Below, piece after piece: positions 1 to 8,536 of a DNA stretch of 63,034 nt. The position numbers and the translations under genes were made by a program. Each line of letters opens with the position of its first letter. The stretch's first letter is position 1. Source of the stretch: Lachnospiraceae bacterium (GTDB lineage Bacteria > Bacillota > Clostridia > Lachnospirales > Lachnospiraceae); contig JAFVHP010000035.1 in NCBI GenBank assembly GCA_017474455.1, positions 1 through 63,034 of the forward strand. The letters run 5' to 3'. The notes under the pieces are model-generated. The model searched no databases and was not told the origin of the DNA. It saw nothing but the letters and a program-made list of their open reading frames with translations.

Positions 1-110
1 CCGTCTCCATCCATCACCTGACCGATTCCCGGTCCTGAAGGCGTACAGCCGACAAGCATCAGCGCCAGTAAAATAATTGTAATGATCCCCGCTCGCTTCA
101 TATACCTCAT
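1..110 (-). CDS. Lipoprotein, N-terminal part only
   Basis: The first 36 codons of a minus-strand gene that runs off the window edge. After two possible start Mets (codons at 110 and 101) comes a basic KRA and a hydrophobic run ending in LMLVGC, a good lipobox, so the mature protein should be lipid-anchored on the outer face of the membrane through that Cys. Neither start has a strong ribosome site. The gene lies about 87 bases downstream of the large exported protein at 197-2464 on the same strand and could be co-transcribed with it. The rest of the protein is not visible, so no function can be proposed. Confidence 0.7.
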   Translation of the reverse strand, partial: MRYMKRAGIITIILLALMLVGCTPSGPGIGQVMDGD

Positions 111-196
111 CCCATCACTTCAGCGCGGCACTTAAGCTGTTCGGTATCCCTCTCGGTCCCCTTATAGCGTAAATCCCGTATTCCTCCCGACAATCC

Positions 197-2464
197 CTAA
201 GGAGTGCAGCGTTCAAACTTAGTGATAATACCTCTGTAGTCTATCTGCTCAACATGATCCTTATCTGAAAACCGATAGAGTGTTGTAATGCCTTCCGAAA
301 CACTTAGTTTAAGATCGCCGGTTTCCGGGTCAATCGACCAGGCTTCTTCAGGCATGGCATCTATCGCAATATTGAAATCGATGATCTCTCCGGTTTCTGC
401 CTGCCACTGGTCTCCTAACATCTCCAGCTGCCCCTCCAGGGACAAGTTCATTTCTGGCTGCTGTTCCGCAGTGCCATGGGTGAGTCGATAAGTCTCGGTA
501 GTACTGCCGTTCTCCAGATTTGTAAGATCCATATGGTCCTCGTCGCGGAAGCTGAAAACATATATGGCATGGGAGCCTTCCACAAAGGGACCATCATATT
601 TCAGGCTGCCGGTCTCGGGGTCTATCGAGAAATGCTCCGGATAATTATCCAGAAGGAAATCAAACGACACATCCAGCATTATCTTGGGGTTATTGGACAT
701 ATTCCATGAGCCCCGCAGCAGTTCCATCTGCTCCTGCAGTGTTGGATCCTCAATATAAGTTGCCGTCTTCTTCTCATCCTCTGTTTCCTTTTCAGAGCCG
801 GAGTCCTCCGGTCCGGGCCCTACATTCACAGGCTCTCCATCCACAGTTACGGGTTTGCCATCCCGCAACAGGTTGCCTTCTTCATCCATCGTGTATTCAT
901 AGTCGTCTGAAGAGATAAGTACCAGTTCTCCGTCCTCATCATGTGTCCACATCACTTTGGAATTATTCTCCGGATCCACCAGAATGCCGATCCCGTCATA
1001 AGAGATGTAACTGATTTTGCTGTTTTCTTCCTGCTCAGGCTCCAGCCCCTGTTCTTCCATTACTTCTTCCAGGAACTCTTCACATTCTGTCTTCAGGGCT
1101 TCCGCATAAGCATCCGGATCAAAGTCACTGCCCGGTGTAATGCCTGAATAACTTTCGATGAGCTGCTCCGCCTGCTCCAGCGTGATCTCATTCAACTTGG
1201 GAAGCTCGATCGCTTCCGATGACGCTACTTTTTCCAGTGCCTGCTCCGCAATATCAGAAGGAACGCCTGCGTCCTTCATCAGTTTTTCCACGGATTCCGT
1301 CTCTCCCAACATGGTATCCGCCAGAGTGAATTTGAGTCCTTCATCCGTATAGGTGAATGTACCGCTGAGGATACTGCCGCTGTCACAATAGTCGTAGACG
1401 GAGGTGGTCAGATAGGAGACTCCTCCAAAGATGTCGTTCTTCACTCCGTCCAGGTAATTACTGTAGGTCCCGTCAGCCAGCGCTTTTGCGCCGTCTTTGG
1501 CATATTCACCGGTCAGCAGCTTTTGGCCGTTCAGTCCGAGGCTCATCAGCGAGAATACCTGCCCGACAGGTGCCAGCTGGGATTCTGTTTTCTCAAAGAA
1601 TTCCGTATAATCGTTGCCGTCTCCATTGGTAGTGAGTATGGTTCCAAGGGCACCGACTTCCAGTACGGTATTGACGCCGCCCATGACAATGCCCCCGGTC
1701 TGTGCTACTGCTGCGAGGCCGGTTGCCGGTCCGGCTAAGGCAACGGAAATCACAAGCCCCGCGCCGGTTCCCGCTGTTTTCAGGGTCGAAGCTGTCTTGT
1801 AACAGGTATTGGCATAATCGGCAAAATCCGTATAGGCAGCACCTTCCAGTACGGCCTGGGCCTGTTTGAGCTGCTCGTAAGCATGTTTACTGTCCGTGCC
1901 CAGCTGATCCGCAAGGGTGCGAATTCCTTTCATGGAAGGCGCATTGTCATAGATTGCCGTGATCTCTTTTGCCCATTGCAGGGCGGGCGGATCATCTTCT
2001 GCCGCATAAACGGTAAGAACCAGGCTGTTGTGGCTTCGCGTCCGGATAAGCTTTGCATAAAAAGCCTTATCTGCATATGCATCCGCCCCGGCTGCTTCCA
2101 TCAGCGTCACATAATCCGCGGTGTTCCGGAATGCAGAAGCGAGTATATCCGCCGTCTCAAAAGCAGAGATCGTATCCGCCAGCAGGATATCATAATCCTC
2201 CCGGTTGCCCTTTTCCGCATCGTACTGGAGCAGCTTTTCCAGGTACATCCTTGCGACCAGGTAAGAACCTACTGCAAGCTGGCCGGCATCATCCATACAG
2301 GCTCTTGCCTCACTCGGTTGCGGCAGCATAATCTCCACACTATGGATCGCATCGTCCTCTTTATTTGTATCCGATGTTTTTTTTGTGCTTCCAAAGCCAG
2401 TCAGTGTGCATATGAGCACCATACTCACCAGCAGCATACTCAGAATCCGTCTCCGGCTTTTCAT
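197..2464 (-). CDS. Large exported protein of unknown function with duplicated C-terminal domain
   Basis: A 755-residue protein. The start is set at the second Met (MKSRRR), which sits 6 bases after a GGGAGG site; the upstream Met at 2470 is too close to it. It opens with a basic, hydrophobic signal segment (residues 1-25) that contains a Cys but no good lipobox. A helical-looking region to about 230 is followed by a Gly/Ala-rich hydrophobic stretch (about 235-290) that could be a membrane hairpin or glycine-zipper-like segment. The C-terminus carries two copies of an approximately 85-residue unit, each beginning with a QxELL/QLEML-like helix and containing SIDPETG followed by LK and a later DxDH motif. 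I do not recognise the family. The C-terminal repeats look like an extracellular beta module. Confidence 0.75.
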   Translation of the reverse strand: MKSRRRILSMLLVSMVLICTLTGFGSTKKTSDTNKEDDAIHSVEIMLPQPSEARACMDDAGQLAVGSYLVARMYLEKLLQYDAEKGNREDYDILLADTISAFETADILASAFRNTADYVTLMEAAGADAYADKAFYAKLIRTRSHNSLVLTVYAAEDDPPALQWAKEITAIYDNAPSMKGIRTLADQLGTDSKHAYEQLKQAQAVLEGAAYTDFADYANTCYKTASTLKTAGTGAGLVISVALAGPATGLAAVAQTGGIVMGGVNTVLEVGALGTILTTNGDGNDYTEFFEKTESQLAPVGQVFSLMSLGLNGQKLLTGEYAKDGAKALADGTYSNYLDGVKNDIFGGVSYLTTSVYDYCDSGSILSGTFTYTDEGLKFTLADTMLGETESVEKLMKDAGVPSDIAEQALEKVASSEAIELPKLNEITLEQAEQLIESYSGITPGSDFDPDAYAEALKTECEEFLEEVMEEQGLEPEQEENSKISYISYDGIGILVDPENNSKVMWTHDEDGELVLISSDDYEYTMDEEGNLLRDGKPVTVDGEPVNVGPGPEDSGSEKETEDEKKTATYIEDPTLQEQMELLRGSWNMSNNPKIMLDVSFDFLLDNYPEHFSIDPETGSLKYDGPFVEGSHAIYVFSFRDEDHMDLTNLENGSTTETYRLTHGTAEQQPEMNLSLEGQLEMLGDQWQAETGEIIDFNIAIDAMPEEAWSIDPETGDLKLSVSEGITTLYRFSDKDHVEQIDYRGIITKFERCTP

Positions 2465-2611
2465 CGCCATCCTCCCTTACATAAAAGCTCGTATTTCAGA
2501 AAAATGGTATTGCACTATGATGATATCAATTATAAAACGAGTTAATGTATTTTTATAAGGAGCAAATTACAAATAACCCAGTTAAGATTGTAAGGAGTTC
2601 TATATCTATAG

Positions 2612-2845
2612 TTAACCGAATAACATCTTTTTTCTAATTGGATTAATTGAAAACGATTCGTTATTAGTAATCAAATTGCTTTTTGTAAAGTTTAGACCTG
2701 ATTCAGTGTTAGTGTTAAGTTTTACCATCTGTTCCCTTATGCATTCCGAATGCACAGACTCCTCCATTTTTTGGTTAGAAATCCTCATGTGCTCCCTGAA
2801 TGTATCATCAATTGCACTTATTTCCAGCTTATTATTCTGCGTCAT
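2612..2845 (-). CDS. Small 77-residue protein coupled to the Ntn-hydrolase-like gene
   Basis: This gene starts with ATG at 2845, inside the last codons of the gene upstream, overlapping it by 14 bases in another reading frame. An AAGAGGCAGG ribosome site lies 5-15 bases before the ATG, which supports translational coupling. A longer open frame runs back to 3010 but overlaps the upstream coding region by 179 bases, so I reject that start. The product (begins MTQNNKLEISAIDD, ends RKKMLFG) is polar and probably helical, with no signal peptide and no recognised domain. Base composition is as AT-rich as its partner. The tight overlap suggests a substrate, adaptor or regulator of the partner, but nothing in the sequence shows which. 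Confidence 0.55.
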   Translation of the reverse strand: MTQNNKLEISAIDDTFREHMRISNQKMEESVHSECIREQMVKLNTNTESGLNFTKSNLITNNESFSINPIRKKMLFG

Positions 2846-4130
2846 AACAGCCTGCCTCTTCTTGTTTTTCAAAATGCGAATAGAAGTATTGCGGATTATA
2901 CTTCCTATCAAAGTAGTGTTTCCTTTTAAGCCAGATAAATCCATCACCTTTAGTGATGATCGATACGTCAATTGGTCCGCCAACAGTTCCAATATTATTA
3001 TCAATTGCAACTTTTCTTCTAAGTGATGTAATGTTAATCATTGACTCTGCGAGTAATGCCAATTCTTCAATTGGGAGAGATGCCACTGATTGAATTATTG
3101 GACGCATATAATTGTTACCTGCAGTTTCTGTCATGTGCTTGATGATTTTTCCTGTTACACTTTTTAGTTGAACACACACTTCGTTTTTCTTATCTTCAAC
3201 AAAACAGCTATCGTTAATTGAATTAAAACACTCATCGATCTGTTTAGGAATTTCCTTTGCCAAATCATTAATAAATTGATCGTTAATGCCAAACAAAAAA
3301 GTTTGCATCACATCTGTCTGAGCAAGTGGTGCGATGGAAGCAATTGTACTTTCAGATATCTCCACAGTCTCAATAGTACTATATTTTAGTTTTGAGTTAA
3401 TAACACCTCCAATATGTAAGTGTACTAAATGCGGATAAATCTCTTCCTCACCGTATCCAGCTATTGCAACCCCAACAAAGCCACCTCTGTCAAAGTCTGT
3501 ATCATATAACTCACAAGATTTATTGCATACTTGTTGAATCTGTTCATCCGTAAGCCATTGCAGATTTGAGTCTTGCTTTAGCATGTCAATAAAGGTATTA
3601 AGGTATTTTATCTTTATATATTCCGCAAAGTTATAATCGGTTCGCTTCACAATTCCATTGATAAAACTAATAGTAGCATTGACAGCCGATTCAGCGACTT
3701 TTTGCAAAGCGTTTTCATCCAATGGTTTTCCTACCTTGCTTTGCTCAGAATTTATAAGCATTTTGTAATCACCAAGTAAACCACACATCAGATCTGAGAA
3801 AATCTGCAAAACAAATGCTTGTTCATTTATATCAAACCTGAAATAATGCGATTTATTACTAAGGTAATCGAGAAAATCATCAACATAATCATTCAGCTTT
3901 TGGAACACACGATCCCCAAGATGTTTTTTGTATTGTTTAACGATTATTTCAATCGGAACGGTCATTAATGCTGCATTTGCATACACAATTACTCCTACAG
4001 GCGCAACTCTTGAAAGAGAAAACAGTTTGTTTGCCGAGTTGTGTATTGCTGCATGGTCACCGATGGTTACCGCACTATCAGCAGCCATTGCTATTGCGTT
4101 TCTGTTCATAATACAAATTCCAGCGCTCAT
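2832..4130 (-). CDS. Proteasome-like Ntn-hydrolase family protein
   Basis: A 432-residue protein whose N-terminus matches the proteasome beta/HslV fold. After removal of Met1, Ser2 would be the N-terminal nucleophile. Asp18 in AMAADSAVT falls at the place of proteasome Asp17, with Ser, Thr and Gly following as in D-S-x-x-T-x-G, and Lys35 in NKLF matches Lys33 with a one-residue insertion. A later GGFVGVAIAGYG followed by YPHLVHLHI resembles the central proteasome strands. It is about twice the length of HslV, with an inserted helical middle and a C-terminal extension containing VGGPIDVSIITKGDGFIWLK. The region is far richer in A+T than the neighbours, suggesting transfer. Peptidase activity and substrate are inference from fold only. 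Confidence 0.6.
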   Translation of the reverse strand: MSAGICIMNRNAIAMAADSAVTIGDHAAIHNSANKLFSLSRVAPVGVIVYANAALMTVPIEIIVKQYKKHLGDRVFQKLNDYVDDFLDYLSNKSHYFRFDINEQAFVLQIFSDLMCGLLGDYKMLINSEQSKVGKPLDENALQKVAESAVNATISFINGIVKRTDYNFAEYIKIKYLNTFIDMLKQDSNLQWLTDEQIQQVCNKSCELYDTDFDRGGFVGVAIAGYGEEEIYPHLVHLHIGGVINSKLKYSTIETVEISESTIASIAPLAQTDVMQTFLFGINDQFINDLAKEIPKQIDECFNSINDSCFVEDKKNEVCVQLKSVTGKIIKHMTETAGNNYMRPIIQSVASLPIEELALLAESMINITSLRRKVAIDNNIGTVGGPIDVSIITKGDGFIWLKRKHYFDRKYNPQYFYSHFEKQEEAGCYDAE

Positions 4131-4134
4131 ATTC

Positions 4135-4257
4135 TTATCTTCCTTCCGTTAAAGAATATCCTGCATAAGACTTCATTGCTTTGATAGCATCATTGTAAAG
4201 TTCTTCAACATGCTAGATGCCTGGAGAGCTTTTGTTTTTATTTAGACTGTATATCAT
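4135..4257 (-). pseudogene. Short reading frame broken by an amber codon
   Basis: Upstream of the Ntn-hydrolase-like gene, a frame begins ATG at 4257 (MIYSLNKNKSSPGI), is stopped by TAG at 4213-4215, and continues in the same frame as HVEELYNDAIKAMKSYAGYS and a few more residues to TAA at 4135, only 4 bases before the next start. The part after the amber codon has a normal amphipathic helical composition. It may be the remnant of a small protein gene of this AT-rich island, or chance. I see no ribosome site strong enough to decide. Confidence 0.3.
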
Positions 4258-4445
4258 ATCTTTCCCTTATTTGAATCTCATTAGAATAGCAGACAAAAGC
4301 CATTTTTAATCATAACAGATTTCCATCATCTAATCATAAATACAGTGTCTCTGAACAATATAAAAGATGTATTACTGTTTCTTACTCTAAAGTACTTTCA
4401 TCTTATTAATGCTTATATAGCCTTATATTGCCTTATCCTGATAAC
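4258..4445. other. AT-rich noncoding stretch
   Basis: About 190 bases of very AT-rich sequence between the amber-broken short frame and the lysS terminator. It presumably holds the promoter of the Ntn-hydrolase cluster, since transcription of that cluster must start here unless it is read through from lysS. I see no clear -35/-10 pair, no tRNA and no direct repeat that would mark an attachment site. Confidence 0.4.
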
Positions 4446-4507
4446 AAAAAAAGCCTTACTACAACACCATTACAACAAAATTGTTGTAGTAAATGTTGTA
4501 GTAAGGC
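4446..4507 (-). terminator. Rho-independent terminator of lysS
   Basis: Perfect 14-base arms (GCCTTACTACAACA at 4453-4466 and its complement at 4494-4507) enclose an inner, weaker inverted repeat built from the same ACAACA words. On the minus strand the stem is followed by seven U. It lies about 37 bases past the lysS stop codon and marks the border with the AT-rich island. Confidence 0.8.
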
Positions 4508-4543
4508 CTTTCTAACGGTCTGAAACCCGCATAAATACTGGGT

Positions 4544-6058
4544 TTATTCTTTGACGGTTTTCATTGTCGGGAACAGCAGCACATCCCTGATCGCCGCACT
4601 GTCGGTAAGAAGCATGACCAGTCTGTCGATGCCGTATCCGATACCGCCGGTCGGAGGCATGCCTATCTCCATGGCATAAAGGAAATCTTCATCCGTATGC
4701 TGGGCTTCTTCATCGCCTGCCTCGGACAGGGCGTCCTGGGCGGCGAAACGTTCGCGCTGGTCGATAGGATCATTCAACTCGGAATAAGCGTTGCACATTT
4801 CCCAGCCGTTGATATAAAGCTCGAAACGTTCGACCTTGGAAGGATCGTCCGGTTTTTTCTTCGTAAGCGGGCTGATCTCGATCGGGTGGTCCATGATGAA
4901 GGTCGGCTGGATCATCTTCTCTTCACAGAATTCATCAAAGAAGAGATTGACGATGTCGCCTTTCTTATGACGTTCCTCGTATTCGATGCCTTTTTCATCG
5001 GCAAGTTTTTTGGCTTCTTCGTCTGTCTTGACGGTATCAAAGTCAATGCCTGTCTCTTCTTTGATCGCATCGACCATAGTGAGCTTTCTGAAGGGTTTGC
5101 CGAGATCGATCTCCTTATCCCCGTAATGGATGAGTGTTGTACCGCAGACCTTTTCGGCGACATAGCGGAACATGCTTTCAGTCAGTTCCATCATTCCGTT
5201 GTAATCTGTGTACGCCTGGTAAAGCTCCATGAGGGTAAACTCGGGATTGTGCTTTGTATCCAGGCCTTCGTTGCGGAAGACTCTGCCGATCTCGAATACT
5301 CTCTCCATCCCGCCGATGATCAGTCTCTTAAGGTAAAGTTCAAGGGAGATACGGAGTTTGAAATCCTCGTCGAGAGCGTTGAAGTGTGTCTCGAAAGGTC
5401 TGGCCGCGGCGCCGCCGGCGTTGGAGACCAGCATGGGCGTTTCCACTTCCATGAATTCCCTGCCGGCAAGGAAGTTGCGGATCTCACGGATGATCTCGGA
5501 ACGTTTGCGGAATGTATCCCTGACTTCATCGTTCATGATGAGGTCCGTATATCTCTGGCGGTACCTGGTATCCGTATCGGTCAGGCCGTGGAATTTCTCC
5601 GGCAGCGGCTGGAGTGATTTGGACAGGAGGATCAGGCTCTTTGCATGGACGGATATCTCACCGGTCTGTGTTTTGAAAACATAACCTTTTACGCCGATGA
5701 TATCGCCGATGTCCATCTTCTTGAAAGCCGCGTAGGCTTCTTCGCCCAGTTCATCCCTGGTCACATAGCACTGGATCCTGCCGTCGCGGTCCTGGATATT
5801 GCAGAAGGACGCTTTGCCCATGACACGTTTGAACATCATCCTGCCGGCGATCGAAACATCTTTGTTTTCCAGTTCTTCAAAATGTTCTTTGATCTCCAGT
5901 GAGTGATGTGTCTGGTCAAACGAAACGATGCGGAACGGATCCTGTCCCGCTTCCTGCAGCGCAGTCAGTTTATCCCGGCGTACCTGTGCAAGTTTGGAGA
6001 CGTCCTGTGCGTCGTTCGCGTTCTGGCCTTTTTTTCCTCTGGTCTGTTCTTCCGCCAT
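4544..6058 (-). CDS. lysS: Lysyl-tRNA synthetase, class II
   Basis: Charges tRNA-Lys with lysine in the cytoplasm. The 504-residue length is normal for bacterial LysS. An N-terminal OB fold (about 60-165, with [18 protein letters not shown]) binds the anticodon. The catalytic core shows class II motif 2 ([18 protein letters not shown]) and motif 3 ([13 protein letters not shown] near the C-terminus). The start has a GGAGGG site 5 bases upstream. It is preceded by a cluster of hairpins after greA, so it probably has its own promoter, although partial read-through from greA is possible. A strong terminator follows. I saw no T-box leader upstream. Confidence 0.97.
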   Translation of the reverse strand: MAEEQTRGKKGQNANDAQDVSKLAQVRRDKLTALQEAGQDPFRIVSFDQTHHSLEIKEHFEELENKDVSIAGRMMFKRVMGKASFCNIQDRDGRIQCYVTRDELGEEAYAAFKKMDIGDIIGVKGYVFKTQTGEISVHAKSLILLSKSLQPLPEKFHGLTDTDTRYRQRYTDLIMNDEVRDTFRKRSEIIREIRNFLAGREFMEVETPMLVSNAGGAAARPFETHFNALDEDFKLRISLELYLKRLIIGGMERVFEIGRVFRNEGLDTKHNPEFTLMELYQAYTDYNGMMELTESMFRYVAEKVCGTTLIHYGDKEIDLGKPFRKLTMVDAIKEETGIDFDTVKTDEEAKKLADEKGIEYEERHKKGDIVNLFFDEFCEEKMIQPTFIMDHPIEISPLTKKKPDDPSKVERFELYINGWEMCNAYSELNDPIDQRERFAAQDALSEAGDEEAQHTDEDFLYAMEIGMPPTGGIGYGIDRLVMLLTDSAAIRDVLLFPTMKTVKE

Positions 6059-6084
6059 TTTTCCCTCCGTTTATAAATTAATAA

Positions 6085-6243
6085 TGGTGCTGAATCCGTT
6101 GACATACTACTTATTCAGCACCATGCAGGATGCGGGCATCCTGCATGTACACGTGCAGAGTCGCTCCGCGCCTTGCCCGCCATGAAAAACAGGAAAGCCC
6201 TGGGAACAGGCGAGCCGGTTCCGGGGCCTTCCTGTTTTTCATG
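6085..6243. repeat. Cluster of inverted repeats between greA and lysS
   Basis: Three separate dyads lie in 160 bases. The first has 11-base arms (TGGTGCTGAAT at 6085-6095, complement at 6113-6123). The second has 11-base arms ATGCAGGATGC with a 2-base centre (6123-6146). The third has 15-base arms (CATGAAAAACAGGAA at 6181-6195, complement at 6229-6243) extended by GCCC/GGGC. The word TGGTGCTGAATA recurs at 6243-6253, so one copy of the first dyad's arm also flanks the third. The third hairpin with its A/T-rich outer arms could act as a terminator in either direction. No coding sequence is visible here. Confidence 0.6.
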
Positions 6244-6254
6244 GTGCTGAATAA

Positions 6255-6304
6255 AACAAAAACCCGGCTCAGATCATCGGCATCAGCCGAGGAAGTGAGC
6301 CGGG
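6255..6304 (-). terminator. Rho-independent terminator of greA
   Basis: Arms CCCGGCTCA (6263-6271) and TGAGCCGGG (6296-6304) with an internal small stem form a strong hairpin. On the minus strand it is followed by UUUUUGUUUU. It begins 19 bases past the greA stop codon. Confidence 0.85.
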
Positions 6305-6322
6305 GTATGATCAGTGTTTCTG

Positions 6323-6820
6323 TCAGGCTACATCCGATCTCTGGATCTCCAGGACCTTGTACTGGCTGCTGCCTGCGAGTGTCTCGACCGTTACGATCTC
6401 TCCGACCTTTTTGCCGAGCAGCGCCTTGCCTACCGGTGATTCGTTTGAGATCTTGCCTTTGAGGCTGTTGGCTTCGGTCGATCCGACGATCTTGTACTCG
6501 AGATCTTCATCGAATTCCATATCATGCAGGATAACTTTGCATCCGATGTTGATCTTGTCGAGGTCTACCTCATCCTCTACGACGACTTCAACGTTCTTTA
6601 AGATCTTTTCCAGGTCCTCGATCCTGGCTTCGATATCACGCTGTTCGTCTTTAGCTGCATCGTATTCTGCGTTTTCAGAAAGATCGCCCTGCTCGCGGGC
6701 TTCTTTGATCTTCTGAGCGACTTCCTGACGTTTGACTACCTTCAGTTCGTGAAGTTCGTCTTCATATTTTTTGAGACCTTCATAAGTCAGGATGTGCTTC
6801 TTATTCTGAACTTCTTCCAT
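6323..6820 (-). CDS. greA: Transcription elongation factor GreA
   Basis: Rescues backtracked RNA polymerase by stimulating cleavage of the nascent RNA. The 165-residue length is slightly above the usual 158. An N-terminal antiparallel coiled coil (about 15-85) carries the expected acidic tip (AEYDAAKDEQ), and a C-terminal FKBP-like domain contains NESPVGKALLGKKVGE. A GGGGGAG site precedes the ATG. It has its own near-perfect promoter inside the end of proC, so it is not dependent on the long upstream operon, and it ends in its own terminator. Confidence 0.95.
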   Translation of the reverse strand: MEEVQNKKHILTYEGLKKYEDELHELKVVKRQEVAQKIKEAREQGDLSENAEYDAAKDEQRDIEARIEDLEKILKNVEVVVEDEVDLDKINIGCKVILHDMEFDEDLEYKIVGSTEANSLKGKISNESPVGKALLGKKVGEIVTVETLAGSSQYKVLEIQRSDVA

Positions 6821-6892
6821 AACTTAACTCCCCCCGTTAACTGTTGCTGTACTTATGCCTTTACGGAATACCTTTCCATGAGGACTCACCGC

Positions 6893-6921
6893 ATTATATA
6901 TCGTAACGGGTATACTGTCAA
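6893..6921 (-). promoter_or_regulatory. Consensus sigma-70-type promoter of greA
   Basis: On the minus strand TTGACA (6921-6916), a 17-base spacer and TATAAT (6898-6893) form an exact consensus vegetative promoter. The -35 element overlaps the proC stop codon. Transcription would start near 6886 and leave a leader of about 65 bases before greA. Confidence 0.85.
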
Positions 6922-7712
6922 AGTTTTTTTGACTTCTCGATGCAGGCGTCCACAGCCTTCATCAGAGCCGCCCTGAAACCGTTCTCTTCAAGCACTTCGA
7001 CAGCGTCGATCGTCGTTCCCGCGGGAGAACATACCATGTCTTTGAGTTCGCCGGGATGCAGGCCTGTTTCCAGCATCAGCTTTGCGGATCCCATGACTGC
7101 CTGCGCTGCGAACCGGTACGCCTGCCCGCGCTGCATGCCGCCCTTTACGCCTGCATCCGCGATAGCTTCGATCATCATGAATACATAGGCCGGTGAAGAA
7201 CCGCTGACTCCGACGACAGCATCCATCAGCGTCTCCGGTACGACTTCCGCCAGTCCGCATCCCGTCAAGAGGCTCATGACCAGGTTCAGTTCTTCGTCGC
7301 TGACATTGCTGTTCCTGCAGACTGCCGTCATACCGGCCTGGACCAGTGCCGGGGTGTTGGGCATGCACCTGACCAGCTTTACAGGATGGTCAAAGAAGTC
7401 TTCGATCCATTTAACGGTCTTGCCGGCGGCTATGCTTACCAGAAGGGTATCTTCCGTGACAGTATCTCTCAATTCTTCCAGCACGAGCGGCATCACGACC
7501 GGCTTGACGCACAGGAAAAGGACGTCTGCCTTTTCGGCTGCTTCCTTATTGGACGCGGTAACGAAGATTCCAAATCTGTCGGCCGCCTTCAGTCTCATGG
7601 CTTCACTGGCGTCGGCGCCGATGATATCCGTATTTTTGACCTGTCCGCTGCCGGTAAACCCGGTCAGCAGCGCGCTTGCCATGTTTCCCAGACCTATTGT
7701 CCCTATGATCAC
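6918..7712 (-). CDS. proC: Pyrroline-5-carboxylate reductase
   Basis: Last step of proline synthesis: NAD(P)H-dependent reduction of pyrroline-5-carboxylate. The Rossmann motif GTIGLGNMASALL lies at the N-terminus, and the C-terminal signature region reads LKDMVCSPAGTTIDAVEVLE. I place the start at GTG (7712), because GGAGGG lies 7 bases upstream and GTGA overlaps the stop of the preceding gene by 4 bases. An ATG at 7727 would add five residues but has a poor ribosome site. About 264 residues, normal for the family. It is the last gene of the long minus-strand housekeeping run. Confidence 0.93.
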   Translation of the reverse strand: MIIGTIGLGNMASALLTGFTGSGQVKNTDIIGADASEAMRLKAADRFGIFVTASNKEAAEKADVLFLCVKPVVMPLVLEELRDTVTEDTLLVSIAAGKTVKWIEDFFDHPVKLVRCMPNTPALVQAGMTAVCRNSNVSDEELNLVMSLLTGCGLAEVVPETLMDAVVGVSGSSPAYVFMMIEAIADAGVKGGMQRGQAYRFAAQAVMGSAKLMLETGLHPGELKDMVCSPAGTTIDAVEVLEENGFRAALMKAVDACIEKSKKL

Positions 7713-8521
7713 AGTTCTTCCCTCCATCTGGCTGCTTCAAAGAGCAGTATGCTGGCCGCTACCGCGGCGTTTAATGATTCCACGTCCTTACGCATCGGGA
7801 TCGATACGGGACAGTCGGCTGCCGCCATGACCTTATCCGATATGCCGTTGCCCTCGTTCCCGATAATGACAGCGCACGGTGTATTCCACGGCATCCGTGA
7901 ATATATATGTTCCTTATCGGCCGCCGCCGCGAAAACGCGTATGCCCCGTTCCTTCAACAGGCTGATCTCACCCGTCAGGTCTTCCGTGTAATAGAACGGC
8001 GTCCTGAATATGGCGCTCATGGTCGATCTGACGGCTTTCGGCCCTGTGATGTCGGCCGTATCCCTGCTCATGATGATCCCTGTCGCGCCTGCTGCCGCCG
8101 CGCTTCTGAAGATCGTACCGAGGTTGCCCGGATCCTGAATGCCGTCCAGTATCAGGATCAGGGGCATTTCTTCCAGCATATCCTGTATGCCTGCTTCGGG
8201 CAGCGATGCCGTACAGAGGATTCCCTGCGGCGTGACTGTATCGCAGACATGACGGAAGACATCATCACTGACTGTGGCGGCCGGCACGCCGGTGTCCGTC
8301 AGCCGGCGTATTTTTTCCTGTATGCCGGCATCCGGCACAAATGAAGACGCTGTATAGATCTCTCTGATATATTGCTCTGGAGTATCCAAAAAAAGCCTGG
8401 TCCCCTCGATCAGGAAAAGCCCGTCTTTTCTGCGGGCTTTTGCCTTATCCCTGTAGGTGACCAGTCTTTTGATATCCGCGTTGGCGGCGGATGTGATCTG
8501 TTTTACCGTAGTCGTGGCCAT
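7709..8521 (-). CDS. TrmH/SpoU family RNA 2'-O-methyltransferase
   Basis: A 270-residue SPOUT methyltransferase. The N-terminal substrate-binding domain (FLIEGTRLFLD, about 36-46) precedes the three SpoU motifs: LDGIQDPGNLGTIFRSA (about 125-141), IIGNEGNGIS (about 213-222) and IPMRKDVESLNAAVAAS (about 237-253), which form the knotted AdoMet site. The family methylates ribose in rRNA or tRNA (RlmB, TsnR, TrmH), but the exact target cannot be told from this sequence. It overlaps proC by 4 bases and follows pfkA closely. Confidence 0.9.
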   Translation of the reverse strand: MATTTVKQITSAANADIKRLVTYRDKAKARRKDGLFLIEGTRLFLDTPEQYIREIYTASSFVPDAGIQEKIRRLTDTGVPAATVSDDVFRHVCDTVTPQGILCTASLPEAGIQDMLEEMPLILILDGIQDPGNLGTIFRSAAAAGATGIIMSRDTADITGPKAVRSTMSAIFRTPFYYTEDLTGEISLLKERGIRVFAAAADKEHIYSRMPWNTPCAVIIGNEGNGISDKVMAAADCPVSIPMRKDVESLNAAVAASILLFEAARWREEL

Positions 8522-8536
8522 ATCTGCTCGACCTGA

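Noticed and set aside
2846-3010. 132-residue version of the small gene starting at 3010
   Set aside because: It would overlap the Ntn-hydrolase-like gene by 179 bases; the start at 2845 has a good ribosome site and only a 14-base overlap.
4213-4215. Pyrrolysine or other recoded amber codon in the short frame
   Set aside because: No pyl genes or recoding element are visible, and the frame is too short to support the idea.
4697-5617. Long plus-strand frame opposite lysS, and similar long frames opposite dnaE and the 36608-38083 isomerase
   Set aside because: They are antisense shadows of well-identified genes, without ribosome sites or recognisable domains.
6059-6322. T-box leader for lysS
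   Set aside because: No T-box sequence or specifier-loop structure was found; the hairpins are simple dyads.
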